This document shows positions 44,601 to 54,862 of a stretch of DNA of 64,000 nt, piece by piece. Numbering within the stretch: position 1 is the first letter of the stretch; the number at the start of each line of letters is the position of its first letter. The stretch is from Halicephalobus mephisto (taxonomy: Eukaryota > Nematoda > Chromadorea > Rhabditida > Panagrolaimidae): the NCBI GenBank assembly GCA_009193035.1, contig SWDT01000129.1, positions 235,537 through 299,536 of the forward strand, in the 5' to 3' direction. The notes under the pieces are model-generated. The model saw nothing but the letters and a program-made list of their open reading frames with translations, had not been told where the DNA came from and did not search any database. The position numbers and the translations under genes are program-made.

Positions 44601-46556
44601 CATTATCGAGAAAGAAAGCCATCAATTGAAGGAACTGGAGTCAAGTCTCCAAAAAATACAAAAAGAAAACGAAATTTTAAAACACGATCTTCATTTGGCT
44701 CAAGCAGATTCCTACGCGGCGAAGGAAATGACGCAAAAACTTCAAAATCATCTGGAAATTTTGAAAAATGAACTAACATCGAAAGAAGTCGAAATAGCTG
44801 AAATCGCGGCTGAATTATCCACTAATGAACACGATAAAAATAAATTAGGACATGAATCATCGGCGGATATGGAGCAATTAAGGAAGTTACTAGATTCGGC
44901 AGATAAAGAAATAAATTTCATAACGTCGAAAAATGAAGATCTTCGAAGAAATCTCCAACAAGTAACTGTAAGTTTTTAAAATATTATTTAAACAGTACTC
45001 CATGGTTACCGTATTCCGACATTTATGTTCCAATTTTAATTTCAAAAATTAAAAAATATTTTAAATTATTTTTTTATATGAAAGTTCAAAAATTATAAAA
45101 TATTTTAAACTTTTTATTTTTTATATGAAATTTAAAAAATTTAAAAATATTTTAAATTATTTTTTATTTTTTAGATAAAGTTCGAAAATTAAAAAATATT
45201 TTAAATTTTTTTATTTTTTTATATGAAAGTTCGAAAATTAAAATATTTTAAATTTTTTTATTTTTTAGATAAAGTTCGAAAATTAAAATATTTTAAATTA
45301 TTTTTTTATATGAAAGTTCAAAAATTATAAAATATTTTAAACTTTTTTATTTTTTATATGAAATTTTAATAATTAAAAATATTTTGAATAATAATTATTA
45401 AATTTTAGGCTCAACTTACTTTGGAAAAAAATAATGTTTCGAAGTTGTCTAATGAAAAAGATTTGATTTTTGTTCAACTTCAAAATCTCAAAGAAGATCA
45501 TGCTCAATTGAAATCTGATTTCGAAAGATTGAATAATTCTGATAGATCCAGGAATTCGACGGAGATGTCTGAAATGCAGAAGAAGCTTTCACAAATCGAA
45601 ATATCAATGAACATGGCCAAGCAAGCGTTGAAGCAGATTTACGTAGACGAACGTGAACAACGCCAGACGTTCTTCCTCTTGCTTAGTATTTTAGGATTCG
45701 ATCAGCAGGTAAGTTTCATATATAGAATATAATTATGATTAAAATCCATATATGAACTTTTTTACCAAGTAGTTCGAACGCGAATTTTCGAAAGTTTTTA
45801 AAAATCAAAGCGGCTTACTTGAGGATTTCGATTTTCCCTACTAGTTGTTTCGTAATCAATTGTCTATTACAAATCCCTATGTGATTTTTCATGATGTAGT
45901 CCTGATGTGAATTTTCAGAACTTGTTTAGGAACTAAAGCAGCCTAAAGTTTCAGTTTTTACAACCGTGATTTCGTAATCAATGTTTCGAAGATATTTTTT
46001 CTAATTAGATCTGGAACCTTCTGAATCAGGATATACAGAATCTAAAACCCTCTATTCAGTTTTTGAAATGGGTTTCGATATAGTAAAGTATGAATGTAAA
46101 TCCTAAAATTGAGGTTCCTCTCGATAGTGATTTTAAAGTTGATTTTTTGGACGAAATTCTTCCCCAATAGATCTAGAAACTTCTGAATTAGGATTTACAG
46201 GATCTAAAACCCTCTATCCACTTTTTAAAGTTAATTTTCATATATGAAATCCTTTGTGGAAATTTTTTAAATTACGTCCCAAGTTATCTAAAAGTAAATG
46301 ATTTTACTTGTTTCTGAAGTTATTATTTCAGATATCCGAGACGATGATACGTAATTTCGAACACAATAAAGGGAATATTCCTCAGAAATCGGGTCCAGGA
46401 TTAATCGAAGAATTCGACAAATTCGTGGAAAAAGAAATAGCAGTCAACAAAATCCAACTTAATCCAGGTCCTCAGCAACCTTTCGCAATGACTATAGATG
46501 AACCGTTCGAAGCTCCTGAAGAATCCGAACAAAGTGACTTGAAGGACATCTTATGA
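41683..46556 (+). CDS. Golgin-like long coiled-coil protein (GMAP-210/TRIP11-type candidate)
   Basis: Exons 41683-42045, 42088-44967, 45409-45708 and 46332-46556 (all phase 0; intron 1 is 42 nt) give 1255 residues. A TTTTTTCAG acceptor precedes the ATG. The N-terminal ~40 residues could form an amphipathic, lipid-packing helix (MFNILDNVRKIANDAHANVV). Residues ~130-1000 are continuous heptad coiled coil with repeated KLQDQLQEAHDRISGLESQ modules. Near the C-terminus FFLLLSILGFDQQ followed by charged residues resembles a GRAB (Arf-binding) domain, the basis for the GMAP-210 suggestion. A tethering role at the Golgi is therefore inferred. Other long coiled-coil proteins cannot be excluded. Confidence 0.6.
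45720..46310 (-). repeat. Dispersed repeat A copies, antisense to host gene (golgin intron 3)
   Basis: Contains TAATTTTCATATATGAAATC and AGATCTAGAAACTTCTGAAT in reverse orientation. Second of the two antisense exceptions. Confidence 0.7.
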
Positions 46557-47030
46557 TCCATGTTTCATCAAAAGGTCAAAGTTCGAGGTTAATTTTTGGA
46601 TTTTTCGGGTTATAATTTTATTTTAAAAATTTAAAACTATTTTTAGTCAAATTTTTGAAATGGAAAATATTTTTCTAAACGGAAAATTTGATTTCGAATT
46701 TTTGTGAAAATTAAAAATCAAATTTTCCGTTCTAAGACGATTTTTGATTTCGAAAATCCAAACATATTCCAAAAAAGTAATTTTAAGTAAAATAATATAC
46801 AATTTTTGAAACAGGAAAATTCCACGTTTTAAAAAATTTCAAATTTAACTTTGACCGTCATTTTTGATGAAATTGATCATTGATTAATCGTTGCAGATCC
46901 AATACGGGATAAATGAACGTACAAATAAGGGAAATTTATGTAAATTATGTCGATATAGAAACTCGATTAAGTTATACGTGATTAAAAGTTAAAATTTAGG
47001 CAGTTTTGAAATTTAAAAAAATGGCAAGAA
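46557..47030. other. Convergent intergenic region, AT-rich
   Basis: Lies between the golgin stop and the rsu-1 stop. It contains TTTCCGTTCTAAGACGATTT-type sequence related to the Ly6 introns. No gene seen. Confidence 0.5.
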
Positions 47031-48404
47031 TCAACAAGGTTGTTGTTTTCCTTGACGACTTATTTTTTTGTCTTTGTTCCTTTTTGGTGGTGGAGATCCG
47101 ATGCCTCTGGGATGGGATTCATACAGATGACGGTAATTGTCGCTTCTGACGTAGTTCCAGAAACCTTCAACATTGCCTTTGAAGTATGCGTCTCTCAAAG
47201 GTCCGATCCAAGGATTGTTCTCCACACGAAGAGTTTTTGTGTTTTGTTTGCCTCTGTCCAGGAGATCCAAAGCCCCGAGATCAGGAGGGATAACTTGGAG
47301 TCTGTTTCCTTGTATATGGAGTTCTCTGAGTTTGTCCAACGAAGCCAATTGTCGAGGAAGATCAATGAGGTCGTTCTCCCTCAATACCAAAATTTGGAGG
47401 TTCTTCAAGTTCTCCACATCTTCGGGGAAACTTTCAAAGTCATTATCGCCCAGGTACAAAGCCCTCAAGGTTTCTAAAAAGCCAAATAATAATAAAAATA
47501 AAACACTAATAATACTACAAAGTGCTACAAAGAAGAACGGAGAGCTGTTACAAGGCGGTCTCGACGCGAAAATTAAAAAATTTTCAGAAACCAAAGTAGC
47601 CTACAATTTTGGTTTTGCGCGATGATTATCTTGTGATTTTACGCTATTTCGTAGTTAATCATATATTAAGAACTAGAAAATAAGTGTTTTCATGAAATAG
47701 TCCCGACACGAAAATTTGGAACTTTTTAGAAACCAAAGTAGCCTAAAATTTCATTTTTACGTGGTTATTTCGTAATTTTACTACTTCATAATTAACTTTC
47801 CAGGAATATGTTCCTTTCAAATAGATCTAGAAGACCCGAAATTAGGATATATAGGATCTAAAACTATCCATCTTCTAAGGTGGATTTTCGTATATGAAAT
47901 CATCAATGAAAATGTTAAAAATACCAACTATTAAAATACCCTGTCACAAACACTTCTCATAATCACTAAACTTAAAAGTAATTACCGATGAAGAAAAAGT
48001 TTCCGGGCAAACTTTGTTCTCGAAGGTTGTTGTAGGTCAAGTCGAGGATTTCAAGTCTGGCAAAGGATCCGAATCCTCTGGGAAGTCTGTTCAGTCTGTT
48101 CATACCTACATTCAGGATTTTCAGATTAGGAAGAGAAGAAATAGAAGCCGGCAATTCTTCGATTTGATTGTTCCACAAGTTCAAATATTCCAGATTAGGC
48201 AAATCGGATATATTCGGAGGAACAGCGTTCAACTTGTTGTGACTCAGTGTGATCCGAGTAATCCTCTCATTAGGAACTAGGAAAATAAAAATAATTAAAG
48301 TTGAAAATTTAAAACTTACATTGAATTTGAAGTTGGTTAAAATTGGAAATGTTTCGATCGACGACTTCGATCTCGGTTTCGTCTTCGTGTCGTTCTTTGC
48401 CCAT
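47031..48404 (-). CDS. rsu-1: Ras suppressor protein 1 (RSU1), leucine-rich repeat protein
   Basis: Exons (minus order) 48404-48320, 48276-47986 and 47473-47031 give 272 residues, close to the 277 of human RSU1. The protein is a set of LRRs (LPNLEYLNLWNNQIEELPAS, LPNLKILNVGMNRLNRLP, LKNLQILVLRENDLIDLPRQ) with a conserved C-terminal cap (NPWIGPLRDAYFKG) and a basic tail. RSU1 binds PINCH in the integrin-linked kinase/PINCH/parvin complex at muscle and adhesion sites, and that role can be expected here. Intron 1 is 43 nt; intron 2 carries a gene-sense copy of repeat A. Confidence 0.93.
47560..47960 (-). repeat. Dispersed intron repeat A (rsu-1 intron 2, gene-sense)
   Basis: Minus strand reads TTGATGATTTCATATACGAA, then AGATCTATTTGAAAGGAACA and AAATTTTCGTGTCGGGACTA. 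Confidence 0.75.
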
Positions 48405-49066
48405 GGTTAACTGAAAATAAAATTTTTAATTATATTTTGGACCACAAATTCGCAAATAAAAATCAAAAATTAAATCAAAGAAAAACGATCAAAAATAAAA
48501 ATAAATTTTTACAATTTAAAATTATTTTTTAAATATTATTTTAAATCAAAAATCCAGGAAAAACATTAAAAACATAAAAATAGTAATTAATTCTTTATAA
48601 TTTCAAATTTAAATTGCAAAATATTTCGTTTTTTGATAATATATAAAGTTAAAAATGTTAATATATGAAGAAAAACTAAATCGTCTACAATCGAGAATAG
48701 AAATCGATTTTATATATTTTTAATAGAATATTTTATATATTTTTAAATAAGATAATTGGAAATTAAAAATATTAATATATGAGGAAAAATTAAATCACTA
48801 ATACTTGACAAAAATCACGATAGAGAACGGCAATCGATTATATTTATTTTTAATAGAATATTTTATATTTTATATATTTTTAAATAAGATAATTGGAAAT
48901 TAAAAATATTAATATATGAGGAAAAACTAAATCACTAATATTTGACAAAAACCACGATAGGGAATGGCAATCGATTTCTCATATGTTATTAATCGAAAAC
49001 GAAATACTTTATTTACATTTTTAGACAAGATAATCGAAAATTAAGAATTGTAATATCTCTAAAGAA
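48405..49066. repeat. AT-rich region with repeated ~130-bp unit
   Basis: Copies of ATTAATATATGAGGAAAAAC with AATCGATTTTATATA-like segments recur at about 48655, 48770 and 48910. This separates the 58-aa gene from rsu-1; no gene seen. Confidence 0.6.
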
Positions 49067-49243
49067 TTAAATCGCCCACTCAATCGGGAAAGACAGCAGA
49101 TCGGGAATGGCAATCGATTCGGGCCAACTAGCTGGCTGAAAGACGCGCTCGGGACAGTTGGTGCACTCCTCAAGTCGGAACAACCACGAGAACACACTAA
49201 AATAGACCTCTGCTGCAATCAGAACTAGTAATACACTTTCCAT
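49067..49243 (-). CDS. Small membrane protein (58 aa), function unknown
   Basis: A single-exon ORF whose ATG is 2 nt from a TTTGTATTTAG acceptor, as expected of a trans-spliced gene. It has a hydrophobic N-terminal helix (MESVLLVLIAAEVYFSVFSW), then a C-x-x-C (ECTNCPE) and a Pro/Trp-rich tail (PASWPESIAIPDLLSFPIEW). The composition is unlike the AT-driven noise around it. It resembles a mitochondrial or ER microprotein in size and layout, but I recognise no family. It lies ~660 nt upstream of rsu-1 and ~230 nt downstream of a possible CHCH gene tail on the same strand. Confidence 0.5.
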   Translation of the reverse strand: MESVLLVLIAAEVYFSVFSWLFRLEECTNCPERVFQPASWPESIAIPDLLSFPIEWAI

Positions 49244-49471
49244 CACTAAATACAAAAAATAAAAAATAAAAATAAAAATAAAAATTTCATATAAAAACAT
49301 CCAATGTAAAAAGGAAAGGAACAAAGACCAAATATCACGTTTAAAGCCCCGGAATTTCCAAACATTCCACGTGTCGAATTTGGATACTACAATTTAACTG
49401 GTGGATATTGTGTTTTAAACTGATTTATTTGGCAATGAACGATTACAGATAAATTATTCTTCATCAGGTTC

Positions 49472-49537
49472 TCACTTGGAATGTTTGGCTTTTTGTCCGC
49501 ATTCTTCGTTGTCTCGCTCTTTCTGGCAGTTCTCCAA
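49472..49537 (-). CDS. Possible terminal exon of a CHCH-like gene (partial)
   Basis: After a TTTTGAATTAG acceptor the minus strand reads LENCQKERDNEECGQKAKHS plus K and a stop, with a C-x8-C pair and Lys-rich end like CHCH/TIM-type proteins. An AATAAA (minus) follows at 49429-49424. I could not find upstream exons, because the neighbouring gene starts 120 bp away on the other strand. The plus strand of the same DNA reads a 27-aa hydrophobic ORF (MFGFLSAFFVVSLFLAVLQL...), so the strand is not settled. Confidence 0.3.
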   Translation of the reverse strand: MENCQKERDNEECGQKAKHSK

Positions 49538-49659
49538 CTAATTCAAAATTCGTCTTTTTCGTAATTATTCGTTTAAATTTACATTTTTTCGTTTTTTTCT
49601 TGTTAATTACTATATATTAATGATTAGTTTCAGGTAACAAATATATTTACCAACTAACC

Positions 49660-50928
49660 ATGCGTGGTGGACGTGGTGGTTACGCTAGACGTGAACAACG
49701 ACCGATTCCGGAGGAAGGTCCATATCGCAGTTTTGTTGGAAATTTACCTGCGGACACTATCCAAGGCGATTTCGATACACTCTTCTCGGGCCTAAAGGTG
49801 ATATTACTGCATTTTAATATATGAAAGTTGTAATTTCCAGATCAATACTGTTCAAATGATTCGCGACAAGGAAACAGATCGATTCAAGGGGTTCGCTTAC
49901 GTCGAATTCAGCACAAGAGAGGAGTTGGAGAAAGCTTTGGCAATCGATGGAGCTGTAAGTGAATTTTAGTAATATAAGCGAAATAATGCGTTTTTAATAG
50001 CGGATTTTGGTATTAGTTCCACTTTCCAGTGTTTATTAGCGCTTTCATATATCAAAAATAATCCTGGAAGATGGGTAAAAGGTTTCAAATGCTGTATATC
50101 CCAATATACAAGTTTCTGGACCTATGCAGGTAGAATGTAGACCCATGACATTGATTTCGTAACCATTCCCATGCAAAGCTATAATTTTAGGCTACTTTGG
50201 TTTCTAGAAAACCTTTAGAAACTCGCGTTGGAACCATTGCATAATGACAAACATTTCTGTGCTTTATAGTATGGCAATTAGACACTGAAGTAATTTTATC
50301 CTTTAGGACTTTGATGGTCGTCTCATTCGTGTCGATGTCGCTGATAATCGTGACAACCGTCCGAAGCAGCGTAATAACCGTTCTCCACGAGGAGCTCGTA
50401 ATAGGCGTACTAGTGACAACCGTGGAACTGATAGACCCCATCGACCAGCTGACCACAGGGGAAGAGGGGATCACAAGCCTAACGAGTTCCACAGACCTAA
50501 TGAAGAATATCGTGAACATCGGACAAGCGAGTCTGGTGGTGCTGATAGAAATAGTGGTGCTTCAGGTGATGAAAGAAGTGGAGGCAGTTTCCAAGTTGTT
50601 AAAAATCGTAAAACTCGTGGAGGAGGAGGAGGTCGTGGAGACCGAGACGGAGGGTTTGATGGTAGACCAGATCGTGGTGGTCCAAGGCATCGTGGTCAGT
50701 CTTTGTCTTAATTTTTATTTTTCCTCAATCTCGTATTTAGGTGGAAAACGTGGAGATCGCCCTCGGGGACAAGCACCGGAACCAACTGCCTTACCTCCTC
50801 CTGATCCCAATCGCCCAAGATTGAACTTGCAGCCTCGTACAACTGATCCAGAAGAACTCGAACGTCGTCGTAGGAAAGACGAAGAAGAACGTAAGGCTCG
50901 TCAGGAGAAGATATGCACTGCGAAGTAG
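49660..50928 (+). CDS. drr-2: eIF4H-like translation initiation factor (RRM, Arg/Gly-rich)
   Basis: Exons 49660-49797, 49841-49954, 50307-50694 and 50741-50928 give 275 residues. The N-terminal RGG-type start (MRGGRGGYARRE) is followed by one RRM: RNP2 SFVGNLPA and RNP1 KGFAYVEF, ending VDVADNRDNRPKQR. The rest is an Arg/Gly/Asp-rich tail with a charged end (EELERRRRKDEEERKARQEK). This is the layout of eIF4H, which stimulates eIF4A helicase activity; C. elegans DRR-2 is the counterpart. Introns are 43, 352 and 46 nt, the second holding repeat A. BolA2 and ACBD6-like genes follow on the same strand at short spacing. Confidence 0.85.
49985..50275 (+). repeat. Dispersed intron repeat A (drr-2 intron 2, sense)
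   Basis: TTTCATATATCAAAAATAAT, then CAAATGCTGTATATCCCAAT and AAACTCGCGTTGGAACCATT. Confidence 0.75.
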
Positions 50929-51170
50929 ACTCAAGCTCTCGTTACGTTATGTTTTTTGTTTTGCATATGGAATGGCCTCTTTTATTCTTTGAATTAGAGA
51001 CGTTTAATGGTCATATCTATTGTGCGATTTATAATAATGAAATAACTATTTTGTTGTTGACAGATTATAAATATGATAGCATAAAGCTATGATATTTGGA
51101 ATTTTTGAATTTTCAATGGTTTTGACCGTAATTATTTTTTTAAAAATTTTAAATTTAAGAATTTGTTCAG

Positions 51171-52046
51171 ATGACTAATACTACTGAAGCGATTGAGAAA
51201 AAACTTCGTGATGAATTGGAAACGGATATCGTTTTAGTGAAAGATTTATCTGATGGATGTGGTGCGAAGTATGAAATTATTGTTGCATCAAATAAGTTTC
51301 AAGGAATGACTATTTTGAAAAGGCATAAGTAAGATATTTTTAATTTGAATTAATATAATAATACGGAAAATTTATGTTTTGGAGTTTTTTGAATTTTTGT
51401 AAAAAGAGAGATTTTTGTGATAATAGGGAATTTTTTATTTTTTAGAGTAACTAGAAATTCATGTTAGGACTATTTCGTTAGGAAATTTATATTTTTAAAA
51501 TAGTGCTATTGTGATTGAATTGTGTAGAATCGCCTAAAGGTTAGATTTTGTACTTTTGGGTCCTGGCTGGAAAGTTCTGGAAATTCATGTCAAGACTTAT
51601 GTAAAAAAATTTGTCTTTTTCATTTTTGCAAAATAATATTATCGCTATTGAATTGTGTAGGCTTACCTAAAGGTTTAATTACACTTAAATCTTGACTAAA
51701 ATGTTCCGAAAATTCGCTCCAGGACAACTTCGTAATACTAATTTTTAAAATAGTATAATTAAATCTTTTCAAAATGATATAAATGCTAAATTTTATACTT
51801 AAATCTCAACTAGGAAATTCTAAAATTTTTATCGAAGTAATGTTCAGTAAAATTCGCTTTTTGTTTTTGAAATAGTTTTATTTTTGTTAACTTGTTACTT
51901 TCAGGCTTATCCATCAAACATGCCAAGATGAACTTAAATTTGCCCATGCTATTACATTACATACTTATTCATTGGATGAATACAATAAATCTGTGGAACT
52001 CCAATTGCCGAAGAAGAAAGTACTGGATGATATGGAAGAAACATGA
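51171..52046 (+). CDS. BolA-like protein, BolA2 type
   Basis: Exons 51171-51328 and 51905-52046 give 99 residues. The acceptor TTTGTTCAG touches the ATG, so the mRNA is probably trans-spliced directly at the start codon. The conserved BolA core is present: KYEIIVASNKFQGMTILKRH, KLIHQTCQDEL and a final His-containing HAITLHTYS. BolA2 pairs with monothiol glutaredoxin 3 in cytosolic Fe-S cluster handling. It begins 242 nt after the drr-2 stop and ends 128 nt before the next gene, consistent with the middle of an operon. Its intron has diverged repeat A fragments. Confidence 0.88.
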
Positions 52047-52174
52047 ATTTAACGGGTTTTTTAAATTTGTTAATGAATGTTTAAAATTTTGGAATTGTTT
52101 TGATAATAATCTCGTTGAATATCGAATTTTATTTTTTGTTTTTTTTTAGTTTTTTAAATTTTTTTGCTTTTTAG

Positions 52175-53277
52175 ATGTCTCGGGAAAATGACAGTAATCT
52201 AGAATTTGAAGAAGATCAGATTAAGAAATATTTTGATTCTGCTACGTATTTTTATCGTACTAATGCTCAAAAAATTGAAAATAAGGATGTTCATCTAAAA
52301 TTTTACGGACTTTATAAGGTGATAAATGAAGGACCGATTTCGAGGAATTTCATCAAGGATTACATAATGCTTGATAAAAAAAGAAAAGCCCATGTTGATT
52401 CAAGTGTGTACGGTAGAAAAGAGGCGATGTTGAAATATTGTGAAATATTGGAAAAATTAAATATCGGATGGTCGAAAAAAAATTATGATTTATTTGTTAA
52501 ACCAGTCATTAAACCAAGTAAAATGGCAAATGAGGTGATTAAACACAATACACCATTGGAAAATTTTATAGAAGCTGTTAGAAAAGGAAAAGTAAAAGAA
52601 GTATTAAATATTGCTGAAAATGAAAAAAATATTTTATATAAAACAGACGGTACAGGAGGTAATGCTTTACATTGGGCAGCAGATTCGGATCAAGATAAAA
52701 TTATTAAAGTTTTAATGAATTTAAAATTTTTTGTTGATTCTCAAGATAATCAAGGACAAACCCCTATTCATATAGGTAAGTTATTTTTTTTAGATTTTAT
52801 TATTTAAAAATTATAGTTTTTTTAAATTTCATTATTTAAAAATTATAGTTTTTTTAGATTTTATTATTTAAAGAAGTTTTGTTTTTTTAGATTTCATTAT
52901 TTAAAAATTATAGTTTTTTTTAGATTTTATTATTTAAAAATTATGGTTTTTTTTTGGAATTTTTAAATTCTCGCGTAAGAGAAGAGAACTTTATAGAAAC
53001 GAAAAATGGTAAATCTGACATTTTTAAAGTAAAAATTGATCCATTCTTTAAAATTTAAAAATTTCATAAAGATATTACTTTTTTAAATTTTTATAATGAT
53101 TTTCCAGCTGCTTACTGTGAAAACTTCAAAGCCGTTAGAGAATTGCTTCGTTGTGGTGCTAGTCTTCATATTCCAGATCATGATGGAGAAACACCATTAG
53201 ACGTTTTCAATGAAGATCCGAATCTTCTTCGTTGTTTGGAATTGTATGAATTTTATCCTATTAGTACTTTACATTGA
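52175..53277 (+). CDS. ACBD6-like protein: acyl-CoA-binding domain plus ankyrin repeats
   Basis: Exons 52175-52775 and 53108-53277 (phase 1) give 256 residues; the acceptor TTGCTTTTTAG touches the ATG. Residues ~12-95 form an acyl-CoA-binding domain (FDSATYFYRT, LKFYGLYKVINEG, KKRKAHVD, YGRKEAMLKYCEIL). It is divergent: the usual Trp after KAxW is lost. Residues ~125-240 hold two to three ankyrin repeats (GNALHWAADSDQDKIIKVLM, GQTPIHIAAYCENFKAVREL, DGETPLDVF). ACBD6 supports N-myristoylation by supplying acyl-CoA to NMT, so a similar role is inferred. Intron 1 carries a repeat B copy near 52955. Confidence 0.82.
52945..53030 (+). repeat. Dispersed repeat B copy
   Basis: TTTTTAAATTCTCGCGTAAG and CGAAAAATGGTAAATCTGAC. 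Confidence 0.6.
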
Positions 53278-53316
53278 CAAAAAACGGGATTTTTAAGTAA
53301 TAATTTTATTAATTTT

Positions 53317-53322
53317 AATAAA
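53317..53322 (+). terminator. Polyadenylation signal of the ACBD6-like gene
   Basis: AATAAA 40 nt past the stop codon; the presumed end of the three-gene unit. Confidence 0.6.
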
Positions 53323-53376
53323 TTAACTAGACATTATTTTAATACAAAATTAATGCTAAGGTTCCACCCGTTTGGA

Positions 53377-54605
53377 TTAGTGGAACAGGAAGTGATATGG
53401 ATAACCCTGGTATTTCATCCGGAAAACGGACAACAACAAACTGAAGAAAACAGCGACAATTCCGATTCCGATGAAAGCAGCAAATTTCTTGTAGTCTTTG
53501 CGTTCAGGAGCTTCCAGAAGTGAGACCATACCAGCTGTGATGATACCGTAAAATGCCAGAACAATGTAGGTTTCAGAAACAAGTTGATATTGAGTACTTC
53601 CGTGGATAAATGAAGTTTCTCGAGTCTGAGGATGAGTCATGAAGAAAGGAGGTCCACGAATATGGTTCCACATTTGACCGGACATGAAACAGAGAACGAT
53701 GGCGACACAGACGAGTCCCCAGAAAGTTCGATTGTAGAGGAATTCGAGGTTGTTTCTTCGCATGTAGAGAAGACCCATAATGAGCATGACTAGCAGCATA
53801 ATAACGACAGGAGCAGCATAGTTAGGAGGACGGAGAACATGGATCTGGAAGGATTAGGATATACAGTCGTTCTAACTTCGTAAAAGTGATTTCTTTCATT
53901 TTTAGGCTAGTATTTTTGGGAGTTAAATTAACTTAAAATACTAATCAAACGACTAAAGACTAATTTGAAGCAAATTTCGAAACTGGAATGAGTCGAAAAG
54001 GAGCAACTGTCGTAGAAACAAAATTGATATATGAAAACCTACGTGGATTCTGGTTCTTTCGGCAACGAACTTGGCCATGGCATCGGCGTCAATTCCGAAT
54101 CTCTGGAATTCCATCTGATCTTGACGTTTTTCACGACCTTTGGCTGGGAAATGGAAGACGACAGGAGCGGTGTTGAGGTTCATCTGTTGGAAAATTTGTT
54201 GATTTTCTTCAAACTCAACAACTCCAAAGTACAAAGCTTTATCGTTCATATGACCATAACGATATGAATTGGCAAGGATGTAGAATTCATCGTAAGCAGG
54301 CCTGAAGCAGTTCGCATCATATAAGATTAAAAATTTTCCTAATATGAACGAATTGCTTACTTGCAAATTGGACAATTAACACCTGTAGATAAAGCAGTGA
54401 ACATGACTATCATTGAATAATTTCTCGGTGATGAACGAACATAATTCTTCCATTTTTCAATATTCATCGGAATAATGGGACGTTTATATATCATATCCTG
54501 TAAATTGTTAATTTTCTCCTCCAAAGTTAATCCTGACTTCTGAGTATTGATTATTGTCAAACATGACATCATCAAGAAGACTAGGAACCACCATTCTGAC
54601 TTCAT
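53377..54605 (-). CDS. Oligosaccharyltransferase OST3/OST6 subunit (TUSC3/MAGT1 type)
   Basis: Exons (minus order) 54605-54361, 54301-54043 and 53844-53377 give 323 residues. The signal peptide ([18 protein letters not shown]) is followed by a lumenal thioredoxin-like domain with a CPIC active-site motif at residues 78-81. Four TM helices follow ([73 protein letters not shown]). This is the OST3/TUSC3 layout; the subunit lets STT3B-type oligosaccharyltransferase glycosylate disulfide-forming substrates in the ER. A TTTTTTTAG acceptor lies 14 nt upstream of the ATG, and mrps-26 ends 258 nt upstream, suggesting an operon. Confidence 0.92.
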
Positions 54606-54675
54606 TATGGAGAAAAATCTAAAAAAACAAATATAAAAAATAAAATAAATTCAAAAATGGGTAACCACGTAGCAC

Positions 54676-54755
54676 AATTAACACTTGGCAAAGCTCGGGG
54701 CTCGTTCGCGGCGGGACCACCCTTGCCGACTTGGACATCTTCGTTTTCCCTAATT
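54676..54755 (-). other. GC-rich block of unknown nature between mrps-26 and OST3
   Basis: An ~80-bp island (GGCAAGGGTGGTCCCGCCGC) in an otherwise AT-rich intercistronic spacer. On the minus strand it follows a GAGTAATTAG acceptor-like site and can be read without stops. Its ends (GGCAA ... TTGCC) can pair. It could be a small ncRNA, an alternative exon or a transcription/processing element. Confidence 0.3.
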
Positions 54756-54800
54756 ACTCAAAAACCCTCAAAAATCCACCTTATTAAATTTCCAAAACAA

Positions 54801-54806
54801 TTTATT
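54801..54806 (-). terminator. Polyadenylation signal of mrps-26
   Basis: AATAAA on the minus strand, 57 nt past the stop. Confidence 0.6.
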
Positions 54807-54862
54807 TTATAATCTGGAGCAAATTTGTCAAATTTCAAACCAATAACAAAATGGCCTAGCAA

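Noticed and set aside
47040..47625. Plus-strand ORFs of 145 and 150 codons opposite rsu-1
   Set aside because: Antisense to well-conserved leucine-rich repeats; no start or splice context.
50187..50928. ORFs at 50187-50519 (-) and 50311-50928 (+, other frame) rich in Val/Ile or Arg
   Set aside because: They overlap the drr-2 Arg/Gly-coding exon; simple codon bias explains the open frames. The frame used by drr-2 joins in phase to the RRM exons.
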